From assembly GCA_904066235.2 (NCBI GenBank), contig CAJFCV020000005.1, positions 2,046,001 to 2,110,000 on the forward strand: a DNA stretch of 64,000 nt, in the 5' to 3' direction. This DNA comes from Bursaphelenchus xylophilus (Eukaryota > Nematoda > Chromadorea > Rhabditida > Aphelenchoididae). A program made the translations under genes and the position numbers. The notes under the pieces were generated by a model. That model saw only the letters and a list, made by a program, of their open reading frames with translations, made no database searches and was not told the origin of the DNA. This document shows, in pieces, positions 47,515 through 59,623 of this stretch (the first letter of the stretch is position 1; every line of letters begins with the position of its first letter).

Positions 47515-47740
47515 GTAAAGATCTGTTGAATTTTTGCCGGAAGCTTCTTGGATGCGTAAAGTACGGTACTCAAACCGTTGCGGGACGCAAATGAAATCAG
47601 GCATTTTTTGGCATAATGCAACAACAAGTATTCTGCCGGGACCAGTAGGTATTCTACTGTAAAATATGATGTGAGTACAATAGAAGTATCACGTAGGAGG
47701 AGTGGTGGGTTCACCTGGGTTTTGTATAATGTAATATCAA
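47515..47740. repeat. Inverted partner of 49498-49850
   Basis: Shared blocks in opposite orientation include CATTATACAAAACCCAGGTG against ACACTAGACAAAACCCAGGT, a GTACCGTACTTT segment, and GCATCCAAGAAGCTTCCGGC against GCATCCAACAAGCTTCCGGC. Both copies have open frames on one strand that do not agree with each other, so a decayed duplicated gene or a two-copy repeat is likelier than two working genes. Confidence 0.5.
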
Positions 47741-48126
47741 CGCTACGGCCGCGATTCCCAGCGCTTCTGGCCTGTTAGGCAGGCCGAGGAAAGTGGAAGA
47801 TCAAACCATAAACATGTGCCATAATCCTGCAAGGTCTTGTAGGTTTTTCTGACAGTTTTTCTATCTTGTTACTGTTGGTGGGGCTTCTTCCTTGTTGTAA
47901 TTCGTCTTTTCAGCAAAAGTTGGCGTAATCCTGTTCAACGGTCAAAAATATTGCGCCAGAGTAGCAAGTCCAATGAAAAATCATTGTAGACAGGTAATTT
48001 TTCAGTTTATTGTTGATGTTTAGGTATCCCGGATGCAACAAAGAGCTTTATCTCGAATTTTTGGAAAAAGTTTTAGGGGTTTTGCAATTCTTTGAGAGAA
48101 AATTCCGGAATTTTTTGCGGTGGAGG

Positions 48127-48602
48127 TAGACATGGCTCCCGGGCCGGGCCGGCCTGGGCCGGGCCGAAATTTCGGCCCGTCGGCCCGATTTCAGATCGGC
48201 CGGGCCGGCCGGACCATTTCCGGCCCGTCGGCCGGGCCGGCGTTTCGGCCCGGCCCGGCCCGGAATATTTAAAATCCAGAATCTCGAAGTGAAAATTGGG
48301 TTTGATAATGAAAATAAACGCAATGTCAACACACAATTGGTTTTTTAAGGGGTTCTTTGTTTTTTAGATAGCTATGGAACACAGTATTTATCCATTTACA
48401 TGATGATAGAAAAAAATTTGGTCATAAGGAGTTAGACTTGGGGAGACTTTCGTTTCAATGGGCCGGCCCGGGCCGGGCCGAAGAAAATTTAAAACGGGCC
48501 GGGCCGACGGAAAATTTGAAACGGGCCGGGCCGGCCGGAACCCTTCAGGCCGACGGGCCGGGCCGAGATTTTCGGCCCGGGCCGGCCGACGAGCCATGTC
48601 TA
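48127..48602. mobile_element. GC-armed hAT MITE, copy 3 (476 bp)
   Basis: TAGACATGGCTC and its inverse GAGCCATGTCTA bound the element. GGTGGAGG is duplicated exactly at 48119-48126 and 48603-48610. The arms are CGGGCCGGCC-type runs around an AT-rich core. Confidence 0.9.
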
Positions 48603-49497
48603 GGTGGAGGTAACAAGATGAGGTTTTTGGGTTTTCAATGCAAGGGTTTCCAGGTGGGATATTTATGAAGATGGTGACCTGAATTGGACTTGACACTTCG
48701 TATTTTTTGGTTTGTTCCTGGGTAACTCCAAAGTTTAGCGAATATTGTAAGGTCAGACGAGGTGAACCGTCATTTCACGGAAGTCCTGCCGATTCAAGTG
48801 ATGGAGATAGTTTGAATACCACTACATATTTTATGTATCATACTAACCATTGAATTACGTGTATTTTTCATAATTTCAAAATTTAATAATTTTGATCATC
48901 TTGGAATATAGTTCACTTTTAATAAATACATGTAGATACAAATTGTCTATCCGGAATCGCACTTCACTTCGTTGCAACCTGGAAAACTACATTCGACGCT
49001 GCACGGCAACCCGAAGTGTTTCCTGGCTCCTTTCGACACTTCGCCCATTTTGTATCGGTTGAAATCAAACAAAATGTCACAAAAGAATTTTTCGTGGGAT
49101 TTTGCGACCGAAAAATATTTTTCTCGGAATTATTTTATTTCTTTTGTCAATTTTGACACTTCGTTTGGACGAAACTCAAAAGTGGGCGGGAAACATTTTT
49201 CTTCTATTTCGGGTTGCCGTGCGCTGTACTTTGTGGAATATTGCAGGAATAAAGGCCAATCTTTGTTGTAAACCACCTTCGAGTGCTCGGAAATTGGGAA
49301 TTAAAGGGTTTTGGGGAGAGAAGAAGGCATAGCTCAAAGACAATCGATCCAAAGCCATTTTCTTCGACGGCCTTTCAAAGGAGATCACCTCAATCCTTTT
49401 GATGTTATTGCGGAATGAATAACGAGTAAAGTAAAAGGCCAAAACATCCACAGTTTGTTCCACCTCTAACGTTATTAACTAATGAATAACCAAAAAA

Positions 49498-49850
49498 TAT
49501 ATTACACTAGACAAAACCCAGGTAAAACGAAGCAGAATCAATGAAAACTCTGATAAATCAACCGTGAATAGGTGTATTCCCCAGGTAAGAACCTTCTGTT
49601 GTACTCAAAAGACATTTCTAATCCTATTTTACTGTATAATACTTCGTAAATTCTAAATTATACACGGTTCCCGTCAAAAAGTTGTTGTTGTATCCCACAA
49701 CGATTTGAGGTCGAAGAACATTTACTGGTGTACCGTACTTTCCCGCATCCAACAAGCTTCCGGCAAGTTTCGCGTCATTTCCCTGCGCCTTTCGGCACGC
49801 GCGCGCATCCAACAAGCTTCCGGCAATTTTTGCGTCATTCCCGCACACCT
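49498..49850. repeat. Second copy of the 47515 repeat, with an internal ~60-bp duplication
   Basis: GCATCCAACAAGCTTCCGGC occurs twice (about 49745 and 49805), each followed by GTCATT. The minus strand is open from 49848 to 49624 but has no splice support. Flanked left by an ATATTACACTAGAC motif. Confidence 0.45.
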
Positions 49851-50023
49851 CTCGGTGCGTCAGTTTGCCGGGAAAATAGGGAGAGGAATGTTGCGGCCCG
49901 ATCGCGTCGCTGAATTCAAAGGCAATTTGATCTTGCCGTGAGGTTGTGTGAGAATTTGTAACTTGTTTTTATTGTGTTTATGCGTATTTTTATTGGCTTT
50001 TATGTGGAATATTTTTATTTCAG

Positions 50024-51000
50024 TGTCCCGTCAGGTTCTACGTCCACCCAGATCCGCCTGGAATTGTGCAACGGCCGAGACGTGTCCAGCGAATGAAGGT
50101 CGAGCGGGCTCAAAAGGACATTTTCACACTGGATGTGATGTAAGCCTTCTTTTACATTTGTTTTGTTCGGAATTTAGGCTGAAGTTTTGGGTGATGGGGA
50201 GCGATATTGTAGTAGATCTTCGCTTGAACTGTGATTTCGCTTGAAACTTGGCAGAATTGGTCTGCTTTTAGCACTATTTTTGCGAAACAACATGTTGGAA
50301 TAGGTTGAATGGGAATTTGCACCGGGTTTTTTTAAAATTGGTCTGCTGTTAGCAGTGTTTTTGCACAAAAAACGAATTGGAATATTGTACTAGGCGGACT
50401 GGGAATTTGTAGCTAGGTTTTTTCTTCTTTACGCCTTTTTTATTGGCCTTTATGTAGAATTTTTTTTATTTCAGCGTTCAATGCTCCGTCAGTTTCTACG
50501 TTCACCCAGATCCGCCTGGAATGGTGCAATGGCCAAGGAGAAACCGAGAGCGTCCAGTGCATGAAGAAGGTCGGTGGAGCGGGCTCTGATGTAAGTTTTC
50601 TTTTACATTGGTTGTTTTGGAATTTAGGCTGAGGTTTTGATAGGGAGCGATATTGTAATAGATAATATTGTAGTAGAAGTTAGCTTGAAGCGTGATATCG
50701 CCCGAAAGCTGGCAAAATTGCTCAGCTTTCAGCAGTGTTTTTGCTCAAAAAACATAGTGGAATATTGTACTAGGTGGACTGAGAATTTTTGCCGGGTTTT
50801 TATCGTGTTTATGCCGATTTTTATTGGCCTTTATGTTGAACGCCGTACATGCCTCGTTTCAGCGTTCGGTGCCCGTCTACTTCAAGGTCCACCCAAATCC
50901 CGACTGGAGCCGTCAAACGTCCAAGGAGAAGACCGATACCTTGAAAGCGAATGGAGAAGATCGATGGAGCGGGGTCAAATGGAGACGCAATGGTTGTGAC
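50024..51000 (+). repeat. Three duplicated exon-like modules with intervening intron sequence
   Basis: Segments at 50024-50139, 50475-50590 and 50863-51000 each follow TTTCAG and end GAT or GAC before GTAAG. They share GTCCACCCAGATCCGCCTGG-type sequence (third copy: GTCCACCCAAATCCCGACTGG, abbreviated), and the introns between them are also duplicated (GGCAAAATTG, TCAGCTTTCAGCAGTGTTTT and TTATTGGCCTTTATGT blocks). A diverged fourth module lies at 53112-53205 and a fifth trace near 52935. The phases do not chain into one frame and copy 2 ends in a stop, so this is probably a noncoding or decayed gene. Confidence 0.5.
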
Positions 51001-51349
51001 GTAAGTTTTCTTTCACATTGATTTGTTTTGAGTTTAGGCCAAAGTTTTGGTGTTAGGTGAAGATATTGTAGTAGATATTAGTTTGAAGTGTGATAGCGCC
51101 TGAAAGCTGGCAAAATTGGTCAGCTTTCAGCGGGGGTTTTCAAATCAAGTAATTTCGAAGATTTTTGCTTGAAAGTAACATTAGTTACCTGAATTTTCCG
51201 AAATTTTTTGGCCTTACACTTGCCTTTTTTTCGGATCTCAAGTTCATTGTTGGGGGCGGTCTTTTGGAGCGCTTGTTGAGTTCGTATCGCTTCTAAATTA
51301 TTTTTCTGATCCCTCAAGACAGTACAGTGCTCGTGGTAGTACTAGTCGC

Positions 51350-51520
51350 GGCCAGAAGTCCTTGGAAATTTCTGCGACTCTGCACTGTGCATCCGGCCAA
51401 AAAGTGCCTTTGCACAGTGCAATTTTGTTTTTTTGCCTTACATTGCGATTCCCGCTTTTCGAAACGACATCAATTTTTCGGAGGGCGAAAAATTCCAAGG
51501 ACTTTTGCCGCGAATAGTAT
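51350..51520. repeat. Hairpin with GCACNGTGC core
   Basis: CGCGGCCAGAAGTCCTTGGA at the left is mirrored by TCCAAGGACTTTTGCCGCG at the right. The centre holds CTGCACTGTGCAT and TTTGCACAGTGCAA. A related hairpin occurs at about 59770-60010. Confidence 0.55.
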
Positions 51521-51599
51521 TATTGAGTTTAATTTGGTTAATAGTTGTTATTGTTTATCAACGTGGAGATCGAAAATTGGATGGAAATACGGATGTAGT

Positions 51600-52740
51600 T
51601 TTTGATTTTAGCTTTTGTCATAGTTTTTTTGTAAATTGTTGTTGTAGAATACAAATTAGCTGTTAATGTTGTTGTCATAAAATTTTACTAAATTTTTGTT
51701 ATGTTGTCCATGCCAACTATTATTCCAAGTTTTTTGTTGACTTGTATGGTCTTATTTTTAAGGCCTGTGTATGTCTTTCTTGAGATTGTATGCTTTTTAT
51801 TGAGATCAGATTATTGCCTTTAGCTTTTGTAATGTTGTTTTAGTCAATTATTTTTGTTGTATTATTGCATATAAAATTATTGATTTGTTTGTTCTTCAAG
51901 TGTTTTTTTTTATTTATTGTTTATTGAATTGTTATATTAGTAATTTTATGTTGTTTTTAAATTGTCAGCTTCCCTATTCTTCGTTGATGGAGCAAAATGG
52001 ATGGCTTTTTGATTCAAATGGACTCTTGAGACCTTGAATTGTTTTTTTGATCTTTTTTGCTTACTTTATTCATTTTTCATTCAAGTTTGTGTTACATTCA
52101 GTTCTTTGTTTATTACTGTTTGAAAATTGTTTGTAACTTCTTCAATAATTATGTGTAGTAGCAAGACAGTGTTGTTTTTACTTTGTCAGGATGTCTCTTA
52201 GTTCTTTATGCCAAGAATGTAAGATTTTGATTCAAATGGATTCCACAGGAAGTCTATATTGTTTTAGTCTGCTTTCTCCCATGGTAATGCATTGTATCCA
52301 ATTTTAATTGTGATTTTGACTGCTCAATTGTGCCTTTAGGCCTTTATTTTTAACCTATTTTTGTTATGTAAATTTTTCATTGTTTTTGCCTGTGGTTTGA
52401 ATACCTTTTGAAGTTGTTGTAATTAGATGTTTTGTTCATTTTACTGCTTTTGATGACAAAGTTGTTGTTTTATTATTGTGTATTTTGTTAGATAGATGTT
52501 TTTATTGCCTTCTGATATAATTTTTATAGATTTACCATTGTAAATTTGATTCGATTTTGTTTTTTTAAATTTTTATTACTAGCATTTGGTTGTATTCCTC
52601 GAATTATAATTTTTATAGTAGATCTACCCGGGATTGTACTGCCCTTTTCATGTTTTCCTCTGGTGTTATCATTGGTAATATCAGAAATTAATTCCCCATT
52701 TATTATGACCATTGTTTCTGGGCCAAAAAGGTCTTAAAAC
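51600..52740. other. T-rich, strand-skewed region without a gene
   Basis: The plus strand is strongly T over A (TTGTT, TTTTG runs) for over 1 kb and all frames are broken. Such skew suits a long UTR or an intron of a plus-strand transcript, perhaps of the module array on its left, but nothing here fixes it. Confidence 0.3.
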
Positions 52741-55257
52741 AAGGTCGGCGATACAAATTCTTCTTGAGCTTTTAGAGGCCGCTTTCACTTTGAATTTGAT
52801 CCTGGAGAGGTGGATAGTTATTGGGATGAAGCGGAGAGAAATTTGAAGTTTAGGAGATTTGAGTTTTTTGTATAACGATTTGACAAAATTTTGTTATTAT
52901 ATATGTATGGTTAATGATTATATTTTCATCGACTTCGGAGCGTTGAGCGATCTCCAATCGACCCTGGAAGTGCCAAGAGCAATGTCAAGTGTCTGAACAC
53001 CTCAATTTTGATTTTTTGAAGGTAACTTTGAGTTATTTGGTAACTGTATTTAGGTTAGATTGTATTCTTCTTGGTAAATGTTTTACTTTTACTAATATTT
53101 TTTATTTTCAGGCGTCCGATCAGGTTCCAGTTGTGCTCCAGTCGACCCGGATGGTGCCAAGAACAATGTCGCTTCGTCCAGTGTCCGATAACGTCAATTT
53201 TGCTTTGTAAGTTTGAGTTATTTTGTAACTGTGTATGGATTAGATTGTATTATTGGTAAATTTTTTACTTTCAGATAGCCCGATTAGGTTCCAGTGTCCG
53301 CGGAAAGTTTTTTCATCTTTTTGTATTATTATGTTGAACATTTATGGGTTGAATATGGCCGTATAAGCGCCGAATTTTTTTGAGGAGGAGTAGGCAAAAG
53401 GCCTCATCCTCTGTGTTTTTTAAAATTTTTTAAACATTGAAAAGGGAATGAAAAACTTAGTTAGCTACTGTTTAGTTTTGTATTCTGGTTTTTGCTATCA
53501 TGGAACAAATTAGGCTATCAAGTAGAGGGTGTCCCGAGAAAGTCGCTGGAAAGATTTTGTAGGTTTCTTGGCCTTCATCCAAGATCCAAAAAATGAAACT
53601 ATTTTTTGTTGCTTGCAAAAAATTTTAGCCGTCCGCAAAAAAAACTTGTCGCTGTCCGCAAATGTGAATCTTTTGCGTATAGCTCAATATTTAACAGAAA
53701 ATTTTTATGTGAAAGTTTTTTGGTGTTACTTTTAAACGTGTAGTAGTATATTTTGCTCTTTCTCTTTGCGGACAGTGAAACGCGCATCCTTTTTGTAGGT
53801 TTCTTGGCGCTCATCCAAGATCCAAAAAAATTTTTTTGTAGCAAAAAGATGGGCGATTTTTTGCTTTGGATTTTTTTGCGTTAGCGAGAAACGTAATGTA
53901 TTCGGCGGAGAGTTTTGTGAACTTTTTTGGTCTCCACACCAATCCTAAAAAGCTATTGCATTTTGCGTTGTTGGCGCAAACAGTGCTGTAGTGTGCAGTG
54001 CTATACTCCCGGGTGTATATCTCCGACCACCCTTTAACTTGTTGATTGGGCTGCAAGTTGCAAATTTTATTTGCCCTATCAGAAAGATACAAAATTTTAT
54101 TAGCGCTTTACGCGCGGTTTTTCCGGGGATTTTCCAGAAAAGTGTGGACGAACTTTTTGATCACCTATTGTTTAATTATTATTCCGATAAGTACTGGCTA
54201 TGAGTCCAAAACTTCTATATTGCATAGTTTAGACATCCACGCGTATATTTGTAACAAAAAGTAGGGAATAGCGAAATAATTCTGTGGATTACACCTTTTT
54301 TGGTATACCGACTTAGAGGGGGGAAAGGTAAAACCTGATGGCATGCAGTCAATTTTTCCGTCTGAAGTACAGGTAGATGTCAGGGGTTTCATCAAGCATT
54401 TGCAAACCATTAGAAGATTCACCTGCCTACTGGATTTAGAGCCTTGTCTAATTTCAGCTAGTTCAGGCTGATTCTGAAAAAGTTACATGTTTTATTCCTA
54501 CACCAGATAGACTACGGTTAGGTTAGTGCTGACCTAGGTTCTTCCAGCTTTGAGGTGAAACGACAGGGAAACCGAAACTTTAGGACTAAGTGGAAAATTT
54601 ATCATTAGAAAATCGGAAATGTTGCGCGTTTTAGATAACTAAACCAAGCCGCTTACTCAAAGTAACAGAGAAAACATTAGCGATTCTAGGTGAATAGAAA
54701 GTTTGTCCACCGATTTTTGGAGGATTTGTATTTTTTGTAGCAGATCGCCTTTTTGAAACAGATTACTAGTATACATGTCAAATCGTAGAGTGATGGAGTT
54801 ATTTTCGCTTTAGTCGAAAATCATTGGTCAAAAATGTATTCCCGGGAGTATAAAACTGGCTTTGTGCGACCAATAATAGGCACGGTGAAACGTATAAAGG
54901 CACTGCAGTTTCATTGCCGATTTTGCGCTATGTTTTCCACAATTGGTGGAGAATTTTTTTTGGTGGAAACTGCCACCAAGATCGGACCTTCATCTTTCTG
55001 TAAAAAATTTTTTGTGTGAAATATTTTTTGTAATCCACGCAAAAAAACTTCCGCTCTGTGCTAAAAAAACTTTAGCTCTCCGCAAACAACTGCTCACTGC
55101 CCGCAAATCAGAATCTTTTTGTGCATGACTCAAGTTTAGCAGCAAATTTCATTTGAAAGTTTCGGGTATTACTTCTAAACGTATAAATTTTAAAGGCAAA
55201 AACATGTACATAATTTATAGATCTGTTTTTCAGTATACTAGAGCAGTAGTTGTTACT

Positions 55258-57826
55258 TTTAAAACGCGTTTTGCCACACTTTGGAACTTAGCCTAACAGG
55301 GGGCGGACATTGTTAAAATCGATGTCTCAGAATTAAACCAAAATTGGTCAACTTGATCGTCATGACAGACAAAACATTCGCTTTCTTTATTTTTGCCCAA
55401 AATTACCGTATGACGGCATACTGTAACATTCTTTCTTAAAAAAGATATGCCCTAATCGAGAAAACGAAGCGTTATTTTAGCTCAAATCGAGCTCAGTCGT
55501 ACGTTTTCGACCATGTAGAAAATTTTTGTAATTCTCACCAAAAACTAAAAATTACATCTAAGCTATGTTACACATGAGGTAACATACTATTTCGGGTGTA
55601 AAATGGGCTACTGTAGCTTGTAGCACTTTTAGATACGCTTAAAAAAAACTTCAACCTTAACCCAATAAACAGTAGAAATTTAAAAAAAATAAAATGCACA
55701 ACTTTTGAGATACAGGGATTTCAATCTGTCATGTACAAGGTCATCAGAACCCCGAAAAAAGCTGGCATTCTTGGGATTTCGGGTTGTAGCACTTTTTGAT
55801 ATCCTCTAATACATTATTGGCCTTGTAAACGATGATGATGAAAATTTCAGGCGAAAAAAATGCACAACTTTCGAGAAAATGATCAAAAGACCTTATTTTA
55901 GGTCATCAGAACCCCGAAAAAAGCTGGCATTCTTGGGATTTCGGGTTGTAGCACTTTTTGATAGCCTCTAATACATTATTAGCCTTGTAAACGATGATGA
56001 TGAAAATTTCAGGCGAAAAAAATGCACAACTTTCGAGAAAATGATCAAAAGACCTTATTTTAGGTCATCAGAAGCCCGAAAAAAGCTGGCATTCTTGGGA
56101 TTTCGGGTTGTAGCACTTTTTGATAGCCTCTAATACATTATTAGCCTTGTAAACGATGATGGTGAAAATTTCAGGCGAAAAAATGCACAACTTTCGAGAA
56201 AATGATCAAAAGACCTTATTTTAGGTCATCAGAACCCCGAAAAAAGCTGGCATTCTTGGGATTTCGGGTTGTAGCACTTTTTGATAGCCTCTAATACATT
56301 ATTAGCCTTGTAAACGATGATGATGAAAATTTCAGGCGAAAAAAATGCACAACTTTCGAGAAAATGACCAAAATACCTTATTTTAGGTCATCAGAACCCC
56401 GAAAAAAGCTGGCATTCTTGGGATTTCGGGTTGTAGCACTTTTTGATAGCCTCTAATACATTATTAGCCTTGTAAACGATGATGATGAAAATTTCAGGCG
56501 AAAAAAATGCACAACTTTCGAGAAAATGACCAAAATACCTTATTTTAGGTCATCAGAACCCCGAAAAAAGCTGGCATTCTTGGGATTTCGGGTTGTAGCA
56601 CTTTTTGATAGCCTCTAATACATTACTGCCTTTGCAAACGATGATGGCGAAAATTTCAGGCGAAAAAAATGCACAACTTTCGAGAAAATGACCAAAAGAC
56701 CTTATTTTAGGTCACCCGAAAAAAGTGACGAAAATTTATGATATTGTCAAAACATAGACTAAAAAATTTCATTCTTCGTCTTCGACATTGGACCCGGGGA
56801 GAATCCGAATGTTAAGTCAACGAATGTTAAGTCGATGTTTCATTGCCCGGACGAAACATGCTGATGACCTAAAATAAGGTCTTTTGATCATTTTCTCGAA
56901 AGTTGTGCATTTTTTTCGCCTGAAATTTTCATCATCATCGTTTACAAGGCTAATAATGTATTAGAGGCTATCAAAAAGTGCTACAACCCGAAATCCCAAG
57001 AATGCCAGCTTTTTTCGGGGTTCTGATGACCTAAAATAAGGTATTTTGGTCTTTTTCTCGAAAGTTGTGCATTTTTTTCGCCTGAAATTTTCATCATCAT
57101 CGTTTACAAGGCTAATAATGTATTAGAGGCTATCAAAAAGTGCTACAACCCGAAATCCCAAGAATGCCAGCTTTTTTCGGGGTTCTGATGACCTAAAATA
57201 AGGTCTTTTGATCATTTTCTCGAAAGTTGTGCATTTTTTTCGCCTGAAATTTTCATCATCATCGTTTACAAGGCCAATAATGTATTAGAGGATATCAAAA
57301 AGTGCTACAACCCGAAATCCCAAGAATGCCAGCTTTTTTCGGGGTTCTGATGACCTTGTACATGACAGATTGAAATCCCTGTATCTCAAAAGTTGTGCAT
57401 TTTATTTTTTTTTAATTTCTACTGTTTATTGGGTTAAGGTTGAAGTTTTTTTTAAGCGTATCTAAAAGTGCTACAAGCTACAGTAGCCCATTTTACACCC
57501 GAAATAGTATGTTACCTCATGTGTAACATAGCTTAGATGTAATTTTTAGTTTTTGGTGACAATTACAAAAATGTTCTACATGGTCGAAAACGTACGACTG
57601 AGCTCGATTTGAGCTAAAATAACGCTTCGTTTTCTCGATTAGGGCATATCTTTTTTAAGAAAGAATGTTACAGTATGCCGTCATACGGTAATTTTGGGCA
57701 AAAATAAAGAAAGCGAATGTTTTGTCTGTCATGACGATCAAGTTGACCAATTTTGGTTTAATTCTGAGACATCGACTCAACAATGTCCGGGCCAATCTAC
57801 GATTTGTAATAAAACGCGTTTTAAGC
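55258..57826. repeat. PAL-D, ~2.6-kb palindromic element
   Basis: AAAACGCGTTTT marks both ends. Left arm 55310-56711 and right arm 56860-57790 are inverses: AGAATTAAACCAAAATTGGT versus ACCAATTTTGGTTTAATTCT, and TACCGTATGACGGCATACTG versus CAGTATGCCGTCATACGGTA. A ~148-bp unique centre (56712-56860) separates them. The arms differ mainly in the number of internal minisatellite units. Confidence 0.85.
55741..57355. repeat. 162-bp minisatellite in both PAL-D arms
   Basis: TCATCAGAACCCCGAAAAAA begins units at 55741, 55903, 56065, 56226, 56388 and 56550, so six direct units of 161-162 bp run to 56711. The right arm carries three units of the same sequence in inverse orientation (56861-57355). The units are almost identical, which indicates recent amplification or gene conversion. 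Confidence 0.9.
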
Positions 57827-57884
57827 ACCACTTGTATTTTTTCTTGAGCAGTTTTTGCAACGTTTTTCATTTGCGGGCAGTCGT

Positions 57885-58350
57885 TGCGGCCCCCTTTTCT
57901 GAACACTCCTCCTTGAATGAACCCTCCCCCTTTTTGAACACTCCCCCTCATTTTGAAAATTGAAAAAGTGAAGTGTGACATCTTATACGATGAATTTTTT
58001 TTCAAATTGAGAAAAATAAGATGTGACATCTTTTAATTTGAGAAAAATTTTCATCGTATAAGATGTCACACCTTATTCTTTTCAATTTGAAAAAAATTTT
58101 CATCGTATAAGATGTCACACCTCATTTTTCTCAATTTGAAAAATTTCTTCATCGTATAAGATGTTACACCTTATTCTTTTCAATTTGAAAAAAATTTCCA
58201 TCGTATAACATGTCGTTTTTTCAATTTTCAAAATGGGGTAGTGTTCAAAAAGGGGGGGAGTTCAGATTTTTTGGCGAAAATCAAAAAAGGGGTAGAGTTG
58301 AAAAATGGGTAAAGTTCAGATTGGGGGAAAGGTCAGAAAAAGGGTAAAGT
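57885..58350. repeat. REP-C foldback, uninterrupted copy
   Basis: The outer arms are CTGAACACTCC and CCCCTTTTTGAACACT-type sequence on the left and TGTTCAAAAAGGGG, GGGGTAGAGTTG and GTAAAGTTCAG on the right. The middle holds four to five ~57-bp units with CATCGTATAAGATGTCACAC, alternating with CAATTTGAAAAA. Confidence 0.7.
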
Positions 58351-58944
58351 TCAGGCTCGACCGCGGGCAGTTGAGAAGTTTTTACTTGCGGACAGCGAAA
58401 AGTTTCTTTGCGGACGGTGAAAAGTTGCTGACCTCGGTTCTTGTAGTTTTGAGGTGAAACAACAAGGAAACCTGAACTTTAGGACATTGAGGCAAATTTC
58501 TGATTATTAGTAAATCGGAATAGTTGCGCTTTTAGATAATGGAAACATGCCGCTGACACAGAGCAGCAGAGAAAACATTAGCTATGTTAGGTGAATAGAA
58601 ATTTTGTCCTCCGATTTGTGGGAAATTTGCGTAACTTCGGTTTGAATTGAGTAGTATCCAACTTTCAGAGTGAAAACGATCCATATTCAATTTTCACTTG
58701 AAATATGGGTTGTCAAAAATTTATCCGGGAGCATAAAACTGCCGTTGCGCGAGGAATAATAGACACGCTGCAAATTGCCGACCACTGCAGCTTTATTGCA
58801 CGCCATTTTGCATTCTTTTTTTCCACAATTGGTGGAGAAAATTTTTTGGAGGAAACCGCCGATCTTCACCCTTCTGCAAAAATGTTTTTTGAGATACCAA
58901 AAAAGACGAAGCGAACTTTCCGGCGAAATATCTCGGGACACCTT

Positions 58945-59623
58945 ACAAGCTACTAATATCAAATTGGGGCTAAAATTATTCTAGTACTTTTAGTCTTTAC
59001 ATTTATTTAGATAAATTTCAAAGAAAGACAAAAGTAGGTTAGGAAAATAAGTCGATGAGGGATAGATCTATGATATTATATAAGTAGATTTAGATGGTAC
59101 AATCAAAACTTGTTTCGATGATTTAAATGCGAGGGATTAAATTAGATTAGTGATGAGGGAAAGATGAAAAATTCCTGAGTCAAATGGATATATATGAGTT
59201 AGTTGTCGGCGCAGTAAATTGTGAGACTTTTTCGCATCGTATTTTATTGTGCTTGTTTATTTTGGTGCACAGCCTTTTTCCATTTCAATTTTCCGGGTAC
59301 CAAAGACCCTTTCGAAACAAACTCCCGTCACCTTCGCGGTACAAAAGAGTCTCACGGAATACTGCGCCGGCTACTTGTAGGAAGAGTAAGTAAAAAAGTT
59401 GTAATGAAGTTAATTTGTACAGAGTATAGGAATAGGTTGAATAGACCGAATCAGGCAGTACAAACGTAGTGGTTTGTTGGGAATAAAATGAAAATAGGAT
59501 AAAAAATAAGGTAATAGGAATAGTCAAAAGTGGATAGAAAATGCATTACAGTCTACTTATGAGCCGGATAGGAAAAATATCACAAATAAAAAATTGAATG
59601 GAAATAGAGTAAATGTAACAGTC
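58945..59623. other. Spacer without a supported gene
   Basis: A GTG-initiated frame at 59221 (RLFRIVFYCACLFWCTAFF) resembles a signal peptide but has no ATG and a stop directly upstream. I see no other feature. It contains the 3' flank of the minus-strand BRICHOS-like gene. Confidence 0.4.

Larger units (their letters stand above)
53524..58944. mobile_element. ~5.4-kb composite bounded by GGTGTCCCGAGA inverted repeats
   Basis: GGGTGTCCCGAGAAAGTCGC (about 53529) and the inverse of AGGTGTCCCGAGATATTTCG (ending about 58943) are followed inside by GGAAAG on both sides. TA lies just outside each end. Inside are two direct ~480-bp copies (about 54530-55020 and 58435-58910, sharing GTTTTCCACAATTGGTGGAG-type sequence), the PAL-D palindrome and a REP-C foldback. 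The ends resemble Tc1/mariner-type GGTGTCCC termini. No transposase frame is visible. The ends might instead belong to two separate elements. Confidence 0.5.

Noticed and set aside
49948..50244. Apparent signal peptide RICNLFLLCLCVFLLAFMW
   Set aside because: The frame starts at a GTG that is a splice donor (GTGAGA) and runs through the intron to TTTCAG, so the hydrophobic run is translated T-rich intron. The 59221 frame is the same kind of artefact.
55741..56711. CRISPR-like regular spacing
   Set aside because: The 162-bp units are continuous with no unique spacers. This is a minisatellite in a eukaryotic genome.
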